A stretch of DNA of 32,565 nt from NCBI GenBank assembly GCA_937893495.1, contig CALBIE010000823.1, forward strand, positions 1-32,565, given 5' to 3'. Below are positions 16,681-24,976 of this stretch, one piece after another. Source of the DNA: an uncultured Verrucomicrobiales bacterium (lineage in GTDB: Bacteria; Verrucomicrobiota; Verrucomicrobiia; Limisphaerales; JAYPXF01). The translations under genes were made by a program, and so were the position numbers. Numbering within the stretch: position 1 is the stretch's first letter; the number at the start of each line of letters is the position of its first letter. Below the pieces are notes generated by a model. It was not told the DNA's origin and did not search any database. It worked only from the letters and a program-made list of their open reading frames with translations.

Positions 16681-18852
16681 TCATCGGCCGAAGCGCAAAG
16701 CGTAGAGGTCGGCATCCTTCAGTTCGAACCGGAGACGAATTGCCTGCCCGGCCAGGGCCTTGAGTTCGCTGGAGCCGTTCCAGCGCAACGGATAGTCAAT
16801 CGAATCTCCGTAGAGTTCATCGCAATCGGCGAGGCCGAAGCCCGGAATCGGTTTGCCATCCACATCCTGGATTTCACAGCGGACACTTCCGGCCGCGGAT
16901 GTGGCGAAGTTGATCAACAGTTCGACCTCGCCGGGTTGATCGGCAACGGGTCCGGTAATTGTTTGCCGACCATCGCCAGTCAGTTGATCCGTGAGTGGCG
17001 CGTCCGTTTCGTCCATCGTCAGCAGGACTCCCTCATCTGATTCCTTCAGTGCGCTGGTCGAAGTCGCCAGTTTCCCGATTTCATCCGGCGTCATTGCCCG
17101 GCGCAGGACAAGGATATCGTCCGCCGTCCCGAGGAAAGGTTCATTGGCGACCGATGTGGGCGGGTAATCCTCTCCAAAGCGGAGGTCGCCGAGTTGAAAT
17201 TTCAATTCCCCGGCACCCGGATTTCCACCCGACCCAACTTTCCGTCCATCGAAGTACAGCGTGATTCGCCCGTCGTTCCAGGTTGCCGCGATGTGGTGCA
17301 CGGCCTCTGCATCTTTGGCCGCGCTCCAGTCACCGATATCTGAGAACTTCGCGCCGATCATCACGCCGTTGTAGTTGAAGCGAATCGAGTATCCGTCGTT
17401 CTTTGAAATCGCGCCGGCGGAATTCATGTCGAAGTAAAGTTCGTCGGGCACCGTGGTGCTTCCGTTGTAGGTTGAGAACAATCGGCGATGACCGGCTGGT
17501 ACGCCCCGAACCGCGACGGCCAGCGTCGCCTTTTTTCCGAGGTTTTGTGTGCCGCCCAGTGTCAGGATGGACGCGCTCTTGAATTCCAATGAACCTGTTC
17601 CGTGAATCGGTTTTTCGGTTTCTACTCGAATGGAGACGGGCAAGTCGGAGTGAACCGTTCGCGGCGCGTTCGCATCCGGCAAGGTAAACTTGATGGGCCT
17701 GGTCAGTGCTGTGCCGCCATTCAGTGGGGCTGTAATTGAAACGAACCCATCGGGTCGCAAGGTGTAGCGGCGCATCTGACAGGAATCGCCGACGTAGTAG
17801 CCTTCGATCGAATAGAATGACAGTTCATCCGGCGTTCCCGAGCGATCGCTCGCTGTTTCGACGATTCCCCAATTGATGAAATTGTTGCGGTTGACCCAAC
17901 GTTCAGACTGCAGACCGGGGCGCAAGAATGCCTCCGGCCACCGATGAAATGTCCGGCCATCTCGGCTGGTCATGAAGACGATGTCGGAGACACCGGGGTT
18001 GACGTGTCGTAGCGGATTGCGTTGAGGCAGAAAGCGCTTGGGAAACCCCATGAAAATATGCGGCGCACGGTGGTAGGGCGTCGTCTGGTTGGTGTAGAGG
18101 TGTTCGTTGCGGTCGTCCTTGAACTCAATCCACTCAGGTTCCGTCCAGTTGATAAAATCGGAAGACGTACAAGTCATGATGGCGCGGACGCCCTTGTTGA
18201 AGCCGCGATGGAAATCGACGTAACGACCGCGCATGGCATCGTAGAATGCCAGGTTCTGGGAATCAAATGCGCCACGCGTGATGACCGGCTTGTCGTGCAT
18301 CAACTTCCAATTGATTCCGTCCGATGATTGGAACACATAAAGACCACCTTTGCCGTGCCCGATTGCCTTGTAGCGCGCTGCCGGCAGGCAATCCGGGTTC
18401 GCGTCCTTGAACGGTACGAAATTGTGCTGTCCGATACCCACCCAGATGATGTTGTTCTCCTTCGAGCCGTTGAATTCGTGCAGGCCGAGTTTCGGTTTGG
18501 TCCAGTTGATTCCATTCGGGCTTTCCGCGTAGCAGACAAGTTGGTGACCGGTCGCTTCGGGATGATTTGTCCGTTGTCCTGAGTGCGCGCCGCGGTAATA
18601 CATTCGGTAAATATCCCCGTCCCGAAATACCGTGTGGTAGTAGCAGATGTTACCCTCCCACGGTTCGTCATGAACAATGGCGACTTCGCGGGGTGTAGGA
18701 TGATGCAATCGCTGCTCGGCTCCATCCAGTTTATCGATGAGAAAATCGTCCACGAACAGCTCACGGCGATCGCCGAGTTCGATCGGATCAGCCGCCGGAC
18801 TGATGGCGATGAGTCCGAGAAAAAGTGCAAAGGAGAATAGGCGCGGGTTCAC
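16681..18852 (-). CDS. Exported beta-propeller protein with inserted LamG-like domain
   Basis: A 723-residue protein. The start is a GTG at 18852, giving NPRLFSFALFLGLIAISPA as the Sec signal peptide; the open frame upstream is translated repeat and intergenic DNA. Residues ~25-425 form the same beta-propeller as in the 12448-14031 protein (RELFVDDFLID, HHPTPREVAIVHDEPWEGN, CYAESPNGINWTKPKLGL, FKDANPDCLP). Residues ~428-594 look like a LamG/concanavalin-like module (FSTYNGSTT, IAATWNDGRITLYFDGRKV, LGTADDILVLRRAMTPDEIGKL). The C-terminal ~95 residues again match the paralogue (INFATSAAGSVRCEIQDVDGKPIPGFGL and LRFELKDADLYALRFGR). The LamG-like module sits between two blocks that are contiguous in the shorter paralogue. 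Likely binds or processes polysaccharide; chemistry unknown. Confidence 0.82.
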   Translation of the reverse strand: MNPRLFSFALFLGLIAISPAADPIELGDRRELFVDDFLIDKLDGAEQRLHHPTPREVAIVHDEPWEGNICYYHTVFRDGDIYRMYYRGAHSGQRTNHPEATGHQLVCYAESPNGINWTKPKLGLHEFNGSKENNIIWVGIGQHNFVPFKDANPDCLPAARYKAIGHGKGGLYVFQSSDGINWKLMHDKPVITRGAFDSQNLAFYDAMRGRYVDFHRGFNKGVRAIMTCTSSDFINWTEPEWIEFKDDRNEHLYTNQTTPYHRAPHIFMGFPKRFLPQRNPLRHVNPGVSDIVFMTSRDGRTFHRWPEAFLRPGLQSERWVNRNNFINWGIVETASDRSGTPDELSFYSIEGYYVGDSCQMRRYTLRPDGFVSITAPLNGGTALTRPIKFTLPDANAPRTVHSDLPVSIRVETEKPIHGTGSLEFKSASILTLGGTQNLGKKATLAVAVRGVPAGHRRLFSTYNGSTTVPDELYFDMNSAGAISKNDGYSIRFNYNGVMIGAKFSDIGDWSAAKDAEAVHHIAATWNDGRITLYFDGRKVGSGGNPGAGELKFQLGDLRFGEDYPPTSVANEPFLGTADDILVLRRAMTPDEIGKLATSTSALKESDEGVLLTMDETDAPLTDQLTGDGRQTITGPVADQPGEVELLINFATSAAGSVRCEIQDVDGKPIPGFGLADCDELYGDSIDYPLRWNGSSELKALAGQAIRLRFELKDADLYALRFGR

Positions 18853-18992
18853 TCGACCATTGTGCGGCGGTGGAGTTGGAAGACAAGCTTTCGCAGCCAA
18901 CCGGTCACTGAATAATGACTGGGTCAGGGAAAAAAATACGGCCGGCAAAGCGAAAAACCAACGGATGGCAAATGGTGGTTTTGAAATGTTCG

Positions 18993-19101
18993 TCCCCCTC
19001 ACCCCATCCCTCTTCCCCGGCGAGGGAGAGGGTTCCCGGCTTGTCGCGTCGAAGCAGCGCGGAGGCGGAAGTGCGAGTGAAAAAGGGGGGGCGGGTTCAT
19101 G
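18993..19101 (+). repeat. Dispersed repeat family E, copy 1
   Basis: CCCCTCACCCC...CCCTCTTCCCCGG, GAGGGAGAGGG and CTTGTCGCG.CGAAGC blocks appear in the same order and orientation as at 21366-21482. It carries an inner CCCTCTTCCCC / GGGAGAGGG hairpin. This element type gives the LTPSLSP string when translated. Confidence 0.85.
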
Positions 19102-19313
19102 GGTGCGATGCGCGATCATGGAATCGTGGGGGCTCTCCATGAACCAGCCCGACTTTTTTTCAACACAGAGGCACAGAGGACACAGAGAGGAGCGCGGGTC
19201 TGCGACCCGCAGCAACTTCGCCAGACAGGACGCGGACAAAACGAATGGGAGCACTTTCGATTTCGAGGCCTGCTGCGGCTCACAGAGCCGCGCGCGCGCT
19301 GTTCAGCAACACC

Positions 19314-19430
19314 CCGGAGCGCCGGCTTGCAGCCGGCTTAAACCGTTGCCTGCCAATGAGACGACTCTGATCGGAATCAATCGTGCGGGACTCCGGCAGC
19401 GAATAAGCCGGCAACATGCCGGCGCTCCGG
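19314..19430. repeat. MITE-like element family C with 13-base inverted ends
   Basis: CCGGAGCGCCGGC at 19314-19326 and its perfect reverse complement GCCGGCGCTCCGG at 19418-19430. Inside each end is a small hairpin (GCCGGCTTGCAGCCGGC on the left, GCCGGCAACATGCCGGC on the right). The architecture parallels family B, but the arm sequence differs. Confidence 0.8.
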
Positions 19431-19479
19431 TTCATGGCCCCGATTCGCATCCAATCGTTGGAGATTTTCCCTCTTCATG

Positions 19480-19529
19480 AACCTCAAAACTGCCCCGTTG
19501 ATTATCAACGGCTTGCACATTTTGAGGTT
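19480..19529. repeat. Nested palindrome
   Basis: AACCTCAAAA (19480-19489) and TTTTGAGGTT (19520-19529) are perfect inverted repeats enclosing CCGTTGATTATCAACGG, itself a 7-base-pair hairpin. It could form a two-tier stem or serve as an operator. Its role is unknown. Confidence 0.6.
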
Positions 19530-19704
19530 GCAGGGGTTCAAAGCGCGAATCCTTCGGCGAAATCTCTCCCCGGAGAGAGGGTTTGATAGTGAGGGTGGGA
19601 CGCCACGCTCGGTAGCCGGAAGCGGTTCAACCTGTCTGCGACGATGAGCGTCCGGCGAACTTTTGCTCCCACATCTGATTACAGATTGCCGACTACTGGT
19701 CCAG

Positions 19705-20625
19705 CTAACTCCGCCACTTCAAGTCCGCCCGGTCTCCGTTCCATCGATGCGCCTTCTCGTTGGTGTGGACGGTCAATGCGATTCCATCGGGCCGCATACG
19801 AGCCGTCGTCCAACCCGTCGTGGAGACAGCCTTGTTGCCGACGTAGGAGGTGGCCGGTGTGTTGATGATGTGGATACCCCGATGCTCCGCACGGCTCCAA
19901 TGATGAATGTGGCCGTGGACATAGGCCTTCACGTGGCGGCGTTTCTCCAGCATGTCCCAGAGCGGCTGCGAGTCAATCAGGCCACCCGGGAAATGGATTG
20001 GATCACCGCCCAACCGAGGGTTGTGATGAGTCACGATGATGGCTGGTTTTTCCGCGTGCGCATCGAGCGCTGCCGTAAGCCATTTCATTTGCCCCGGACC
20101 AATCTCGCCCTGCGTCACCATTGTTTTGATCAGCGAATCGAGCAGAAAAAAATTGGCATGGCGGGTCTGCACGATGGAGATGTGGCGGGACTCGACGATT
20201 GGCTTGTCTGGTTTTTCCTCTTTGAGAATGCCGTAAAACACTTCGCGATTGTCGTGATTCCCGAGCGTGAGATGAACGTTTAGTTTCGCCGTTCGAAGCG
20301 GTTTTACGAGCCGGGCGAAATGCCGGTAGTCACCGGGTTGGCCGTCCTTCAACGCGAGATCACCATTGATCAAAACGGCGGCCGGTTGCCGTTTGAGTGC
20401 GATAAGTTCGTCGATGACTTCGCGGAAATGACTGGGCACCGGGGAATTGGGCGGATGCTTTTCCCCAATGTGCGTGTCGTTGAGCAGGTAAACGAGGTCG
20501 TCATCAAGGTCGGTTCCGAAAGCCGGACGCGCACTGAAAGTGGCCAGACCGGCACCGAGGGTGCTGAGGAATTCGCGACGACTCTGCCGGGTCAGATGAA
20601 TTGGCATTGCTGAGGAATCGGGCAC
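19705..20625 (-). CDS. Tat-exported metallophosphoesterase
   Basis: A 306-residue calcineurin-like phosphoesterase, expected to use two metals to cleave a phosphomono- or diester. The Tat signal QSRREFLSTLGAGLA (twin Arg 16-17) exports it. The five metal blocks are all present: D50-x-H52 in LLNDTHIGE, G88-D89 in INGDLAL, G122-N-H-D in LGNHDNRE, H200 in VTHHN, and G238-H-x-H in YVHGHIHH. The start could also be ATG at 20607 (MPIHLTRQSRREF), which keeps the Tat signal. Divergent to the DUF1802 gene. The substrate is unknown; the GDPD-type phosphodiesterase at 5027 is too far away to be an operon partner. Confidence 0.9.
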   Translation of the reverse strand: MPDSSAMPIHLTRQSRREFLSTLGAGLATFSARPAFGTDLDDDLVYLLNDTHIGEKHPPNSPVPSHFREVIDELIALKRQPAAVLINGDLALKDGQPGDYRHFARLVKPLRTAKLNVHLTLGNHDNREVFYGILKEEKPDKPIVESRHISIVQTRHANFFLLDSLIKTMVTQGEIGPGQMKWLTAALDAHAEKPAIIVTHHNPRLGGDPIHFPGGLIDSQPLWDMLEKRRHVKAYVHGHIHHWSRAEHRGIHIINTPATSYVGNKAVSTTGWTTARMRPDGIALTVHTNEKAHRWNGDRADLKWRS

Positions 20626-20696
20626 CGAGAGCTTTCCGTCAAGCGGTTTGCCGGCGTTATGCCAGTCTCGGTCTCGAAATTCGATCAGGAATATTC

Positions 20697-21497
20697 ATGC
20701 AGATATTGCCAGTCATCACCTTTCGATTCTATGCTTGGCCAATGCGCGCGGCGTTTAAAGATTGGGCGGTAGTCGTCGATGCTCTTGGGCACGGAGAACA
20801 AATCTTAATACTTCGCAAGGGTGGGATTGCCGAAGGCAAGGGCGGCTTCAGGCTGGAACACGACGAATTTCTTCTCTTCCCGACGCTCTATCATCAGCAA
20901 GGCGAAATGGTGATTCCGTCTGCCCGGAGCCGCTACGACGAACTTGCGGAAAACTTTCCACCCGAGGATATCCTTCGGCTCGAATACTTTGCCCGCGTAG
21001 TTGATTCGCGGGAAATCAGATCGTTGGATGATGCCCGACGATTGGCGGAGCAGCACATCTGGCGTGATCAGGTCATCGAGGAGCGTTTCGAGTGGGGCAA
21101 GGAACAAAAAATCTTCGCCATTGCTCTCCGGGTGTTTCGGTTGCCTGAGCCGGTTGAATTGCCGTTGCTGAAGGAATACGGCGGCTGTAAATCGTGGATT
21201 GAGTTGAACGAGGAAATCGACACCTCCCAATCCACGCCCGCCCTCGACGACGCACTATTCGCAAGTCGATTGAACGAATTCCGCGAAACCCTTCGGGCAC
21301 CCTCGCCCGCGCTCGGGGAGAGCATCACTGAGTCGCAATCCGCAGTTTGTCCCACTGAACCAGGACGCCCCCTCACCCCGTCCCTCTCCCCCGGTGGGGG
21401 AGAGGGTGCCCGACTTGTCGCGCCGAAGCGGCGCAGGGGCGGAAGGGCGGACGCGGGGGCGGAAGGGCGTCCCGGTTTATGGATCGGGATGGAGTGA
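20697..21497 (+). CDS. DUF1802 family protein with repeat-derived C-terminus
   Basis: A 266-residue protein of unknown function. The N-terminal ~185 residues match DUF1802: AAFKDWAVVVDALGHGEQILILRKGGI, then EHDEFLLFPTLYHQQ and a C-terminal LPEPVELPLLKEYGGCKSWIEL. The start is ATG at 20697; the frame is open further upstream into the divergent gene's 5' end, without conservation. From about base 21366 to the stop, the reading frame lies inside a family E dispersed repeat, and the tail there (PLTPSLSPGGGEG and an Arg/Gly-rich end) is not a conserved domain. The gene has probably lost its own stop to a repeat insertion. Confidence 0.82.
   Translation: MQILPVITFRFYAWPMRAAFKDWAVVVDALGHGEQILILRKGGIAEGKGGFRLEHDEFLLFPTLYHQQGEMVIPSARSRYDELAENFPPEDILRLEYFARVVDSREIRSLDDARRLAEQHIWRDQVIEERFEWGKEQKIFAIALRVFRLPEPVELPLLKEYGGCKSWIELNEEIDTSQSTPALDDALFASRLNEFRETLRAPSPALGESITESQSAVCPTEPGRPLTPSLSPGGGEGARLVAPKRRRGGRADAGAEGRPGLWIGME
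21366..21482 (+). repeat. Dispersed repeat family E, copy 2, forming the 3' end of the DUF1802 gene
   Basis: It matches 18993-19101 over ~110 bases in the same orientation, from CGCCCCCTCACCCCG through CTTGTCGCGCCGAAGCGG to GGTTTATGG. A perfect inner hairpin CTCTCCCCC-GGT-GGGGGAGAG is present. Confidence 0.88.
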
Positions 21498-21551
21498 GGG
21501 GACCCTGAACCAAGCGCGAATCGAGACACACAATCCGTGAATTCTCCCGCC

Positions 21552-22127
21552 ATGAAGCCGCCTTTTATTCTTGCCTCGGGTTCGCCGCGCCGTGCCCAGT
21601 TGCTGCGCGAACTGGAATTGGACTTCAGCGTGGTCGTCAGTGACGCACCGGAAGCTGAGCACGAGCATCTGACCGCCCGTGAGCTCGCTCAGCTCAACGC
21701 CTATCGCAAGGCGCACGCAGTTGCCAAGTTGCATCCTCAAGCCGTGGTGCTCGGGGCAGATACGGTCGTGTGCCTTGGCACTCGGCACTTTGGCAAACCC
21801 CGGGACATCAAAGAGGCGATTGAAATGCTCCGCGCTCTTTCCGGACAGATTCACCAGGTGGTGACGGGTTGCTGTCTCGCCCTGTTGGAAGACCACCGGT
21901 GCCGAATTTTTTCGGATCAGACGGCCGTCCGATTCCTGAAGTTGAACACCACCACAATTCACCGTTATCTCCGCTCCATCAATCCGCTGGACAAAGCAGG
22001 TGGCTACGCCATTCAGGAGCATGCCGGCCTGATTGTGGACCGGATTACCGGCTCCTTCACGAATGTCATGGGTCTGCCGACCGAGGTGTTGGTGGAGGAA
22101 TTAAAAGTATTCGGCATCGTCGATTGA
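21552..22127 (+). CDS. maf: Maf family nucleotide pyrophosphatase
   Basis: A 191-residue cytoplasmic pyrophosphatase that hydrolyses non-canonical or excess nucleoside triphosphates (dTTP/UTP- or modified-nucleotide type). It begins LASGSPRRAQLLREL, the Maf phosphate-binding motif. The catalytic Asp is in VLGADTVV, and VTGCCLAL, DKAGGYAIQEHAG and FTNVMGLPTEVL are conserved blocks. Start: ATG at 21552; a GTG 15 bases earlier is also possible. The small membrane-peptide gene follows within 20 bases. The substrate subtype was not assigned. Confidence 0.95.
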   Translation: MKPPFILASGSPRRAQLLRELELDFSVVVSDAPEAEHEHLTARELAQLNAYRKAHAVAKLHPQAVVLGADTVVCLGTRHFGKPRDIKEAIEMLRALSGQIHQVVTGCCLALLEDHRCRIFSDQTAVRFLKLNTTTIHRYLRSINPLDKAGGYAIQEHAGLIVDRITGSFTNVMGLPTEVLVEELKVFGIVD

Positions 22128-22146
22128 AATCGTTATGTTTCAAGGC

Positions 22147-22260
22147 ATGGCAGCTCCTAGTTACCTTCTGATTCCCATCATCATCGGCGGAGTCGTCCTT
22201 GTTTTCGGGCTCATATTTGCCCTTTGGAAAAGCTTCGGCGGCGACAAGAAAGACGAATGA
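22147..22260 (+). CDS. 37-residue single-span membrane peptide
   Basis: A short open frame, MAAPSYLLIPIIIGGVVLVF then GLIFALWKSFGGDKKDE, immediately after maf. One hydrophobic helix (about residues 6-27) is followed by a charged cytoplasmic tail, a topology common to small bacterial membrane proteins. An in-frame ATG at 22135 would add MFQG; it lies 8 bases after the maf stop. No ribosome binding site of obvious strength. The spacing and the hydrophobic-then-charged pattern are unlikely in non-coding DNA of this GC content, but expression is unproven. Confidence 0.55.
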   Translation: MAAPSYLLIPIIIGGVVLVFGLIFALWKSFGGDKKDE

Positions 22261-22384
22261 AGATGGGTCTGCGCGATGTACATTGCGCTTGTTTCGCGAA
22301 TGACGCGGGCCGGGACCAGTGGGGTTGAAAAAGCGAATTCCTGCTGGCAATGGCACCTCGCCGGCTGAATAGTTCCCAATAGCC

Positions 22385-23395
22385 ATGAAAGCGTATCGTA
22401 ACACTTTGCGTCTTTTCACGCTGCTGGCGGTGGCGGCTTTCTCGGTCTGCCGCGCCGGCGAAAAGGCGAAGGCGCCCCCCGTCAAGCCACCGACGGACGC
22501 GGAACTCCGCACCGTGATTTCCAAGGGGCTCGGCTTTCTTGCGAAGGAAGGCGACGAATGGATGGCAGCCAAAAACTGCAACAGTTGCCATCACCTGCCC
22601 GAGTTGCTCTGGAGCCATCGCGAGGCCAAGCGACGTGGCTTTGCCGTTGACTCGAAGAAATTCGATGAATGGCTGGCGTGGTCAATCGAGCGCGCGACGG
22701 ACAAAAAGCCGGGAGTTGAGGAGGCCGCGCTCCTGATTCTGGCCATGCCGGAGCGATCCGCTCCAGACCTGACAAAACTGCTCGCTGCCGCGCAAAAATC
22801 GGATGGCTCATGGAACCCCTCCGGGCAGTTCGCGACCATGCAGAAGCGCGGCGCACCCGATGCGAAGGACAGTTCCACGCGCCTCAACCTCATCGCCCTC
22901 GCGACGCCGCAGCCGGCATTGCCCGAGTCCGATTCCGCGCGGTCGAAGGCCCGCGCCATGCTTCAGAATATAGACGCGGCCACTTCCATGGAATCGCTCG
23001 TACTCCGCAGCTTCTACGCCCGCCGATTTGGCAAGCCGGACGAGGTGAATGCCCTGCGCGATAAGATCCTGAAACTACAGCGTGGCGACGGCGGCTGGAG
23101 TTCGATCATTGGGGAAAACATGAGTGATCCACTTGCAACGGGCCTGGTGCTCTACGCCATGGAGCCTTCATCGTCCGAGCCACCCACCGCGGACGCCATC
23201 GCCCGCGCGCAGAGCTGGTTGCTCAAGACGCAGTGCGACGACGGCAGTTGGCCTATTGACATCACGCATATCAGCAAGATGGATCGCAGTGCTCCCGCGA
23301 AGGCCAAGTCATTCAAAGAAGCCACCGACATCTACACGTACTGGGGCAGTTCCTGGGCGACGATTGGATTGTTGCAGGGTGTGCCGGTGAAGTAG
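22385..23395 (+). CDS. Exported protein with CxxCH heme-c motif and prenyltransferase-like toroid repeats
   Basis: A 336-residue protein with a signal peptide (about 1-24). A single CNSCHH (Cys65, Cys68, His69) fits covalent heme c attachment. The rest is alpha-helical with three QxxxGxW-type repeats (QKSDGSW 137-143, QRGDGGW 232-238, QCDDGSW 283-289), as in prenyltransferase / squalene-hopene cyclase toroids. The cyclase DXDD catalytic motif is not seen, so a binding or scaffold role is more likely than cyclisation. Proteins combining a CxxCH with these repeats are known to me from planctomycete-type genomes as uncharacterised secreted proteins. A PQQ-like propeller gene follows ~180 bases downstream on the same strand, so a periplasmic redox pair is possible. 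Confidence 0.78.
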   Translation: MKAYRNTLRLFTLLAVAAFSVCRAGEKAKAPPVKPPTDAELRTVISKGLGFLAKEGDEWMAAKNCNSCHHLPELLWSHREAKRRGFAVDSKKFDEWLAWSIERATDKKPGVEEAALLILAMPERSAPDLTKLLAAAQKSDGSWNPSGQFATMQKRGAPDAKDSSTRLNLIALATPQPALPESDSARSKARAMLQNIDAATSMESLVLRSFYARRFGKPDEVNALRDKILKLQRGDGGWSSIIGENMSDPLATGLVLYAMEPSSSEPPTADAIARAQSWLLKTQCDDGSWPIDITHISKMDRSAPAKAKSFKEATDIYTYWGSSWATIGLLQGVPVK

Positions 23396-23574
23396 CCTAC
23401 GCTTCCTTTTGAAGCCGGCTACAGCGCAGGGGCGTGTCCATCCCGTGAATTTGGGATTGAAGAAACGGAAGGCGTGCGGAAGCGGTGAGCTTGAATAGCG
23501 ATTTCTGGCTGCAACTCAACCTCAGCCGGTCTGGAATGACCTCGTTCCCGACATCATTCGTGAGAGACAGTATC

Positions 23575-24876
23575 ATGGACAGAGTTACCGGCCGGTTCCG
23601 GATTGCCCGACGGTTTGCCGCGCTTACGTTGGTATTGCAACTCGCGTTGGTAATCCAAGCGGAGGATTGGCCTCAGTTCCGCGGGCCGAACCGGGACGGT
23701 GTCTGGAACGAAACCGGCATTCTGCAAACTTTCCCGGCCGAAGGCTTGAAATTCCGCTGGCGCGCGCCGGTGGGACCGGGACACTCCAGTCCCGTGGTCG
23801 CTCGCGGCCGTGTCTATGTCACTGACCGCGAAACACAGAAGCCCAAGGCGTGGGAGCGCATTCACTGTTTTGACGAGAAAACCGGGAAGCCGATCTGGAC
23901 GTATCGGGACGAGGTGAATTTCCCCCATTCCTTTGATCCAAAGAACCCGACCGGTCCTTGTCCGACGCCCATCATTGAGGGCGACCGAGTCTTCACTCTG
24001 GGCACGACGGGCCATCTGTTGTGTCTCGATGCGGGGAATGGCCGTGTGGTTTGGAAAATGATTCTCACTGACGACTATGGGTTGATTGAGGCTCCGAACC
24101 TCACGCCCTGCCCGTTGATTGAAGGCGACCTGCTGATCCTTGTCATCGGTGGCAAACCGGGCGCGTGCGTCGTCGCATTCGACAAACGCACGGGCAAGGA
24201 GGTTTGGCGCGCGCTCGATGATCCCCCACGCGCTTTCAGTTCGCCCATCGTCGTCAGCGCCGGCGGGCAGAGACAATTGATCGTGTGGACTCCGAAAGGC
24301 GTGACATCTTTGAATCCCTCGACCGGCCAGATTTGGTGGCGAGAGAGACTCGACACGCGCGAAGACTACGCGGGGGCAAGTCCAGTTTTCCAGGGCGACT
24401 CGTTGTTGATCAGCGGACTGATGTTCCAACTCGACCGCGACAAACCGGCCGCATCCGTGCTCTGGCCGGAGAGGAAAGTCCTGTCGCTCCGGATTTTGAG
24501 CAATACCTGCATGCCGGCGATTCTGGGCGGGCAGATCTACGCTGCGGACATGAACGGTCGCCTGATCTGCCTCGACGCCGGCACAGGCGAGCGCCTTTGG
24601 GAAATCGACAAGGTAACCGGCCCGCAAAAATACGGGGCGATTCATCTGACTCCCAACGGGGAATCCGTCCTGCTTTTCACCGACCAGGGAAACCTCATCC
24701 GCGCCCGGCTCAATCGAAAGGGTTATCATGAACTAAGCCGGGTTCATCTGGTGGACCCGACTTTCCTGGTCGGTGGCCGGAAACTGGTCTGGGCCCCACC
24801 GGCTTTCGCCAATGGACATGTGTTTGCACGTAATGGCAAAGAACTGGTCTGCGCCTCGCTGGTGGCGAAGCCTTGA
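23575..24876 (+). CDS. Exported PQQ-like beta-propeller protein
   Basis: A 433-residue protein. The ATG at 23575 gives a signal peptide (RRFAALTLVLQLALVIQAE); the frame is open upstream without conservation. DWPQFRGPNRDGVW is the typical first motif of PQQ-binding-like WD propellers in this phylum, and the blade repeats are clear: VYVTDRETQKPKAWERIHCFDEKTGKPIWTYRD, LLCLDAGNGRVVWKM, VVAFDKRTGKEVWRA, TSLNPSTGQIWWRE and LICLDAGTGERLWEI. Such proteins may bind PQQ as dehydrogenases or act as structural propellers; the quinoprotein ligands could not be confirmed by eye. Likely periplasmic. Confidence 0.88.
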   Translation: MDRVTGRFRIARRFAALTLVLQLALVIQAEDWPQFRGPNRDGVWNETGILQTFPAEGLKFRWRAPVGPGHSSPVVARGRVYVTDRETQKPKAWERIHCFDEKTGKPIWTYRDEVNFPHSFDPKNPTGPCPTPIIEGDRVFTLGTTGHLLCLDAGNGRVVWKMILTDDYGLIEAPNLTPCPLIEGDLLILVIGGKPGACVVAFDKRTGKEVWRALDDPPRAFSSPIVVSAGGQRQLIVWTPKGVTSLNPSTGQIWWRERLDTREDYAGASPVFQGDSLLISGLMFQLDRDKPAASVLWPERKVLSLRILSNTCMPAILGGQIYAADMNGRLICLDAGTGERLWEIDKVTGPQKYGAIHLTPNGESVLLFTDQGNLIRARLNRKGYHELSRVHLVDPTFLVGGRKLVWAPPAFANGHVFARNGKELVCASLVAKP

Positions 24877-24976
24877 GCGAGCCGGCGATGCAGCACAGCC
24901 GGTAAATATTATTCTTCGGGCGTGCTACTACCGAGTAGACTATATTGAGGCAGCCCCGATCCGGACCTGCACAGCT

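Larger units (their letters stand above)
18853..19704. other. 852-base gene-poor region with several repeat elements
   Basis: No convincing gene; frames here are repeat-derived. It contains a family E element (18993-19101), a short GCGGGTCTGCGACCCGC hairpin (19195-19211), a family C element (19314-19430), and a nested palindrome (19480-19529) described separately. The promoter of the minus-strand gene at 18852 should lie at its left end. Confidence 0.7.

Noticed and set aside
14111-19430. CRISPR array
   Set aside because: Repeats are single palindromic elements with unequal spacing and different families, not regular direct repeats with spacers.
23554-24729. 391-codon minus-strand frame opposite the PQQ-like propeller
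   Set aside because: Antisense shadow; the plus strand has clear propeller repeats and a signal peptide.
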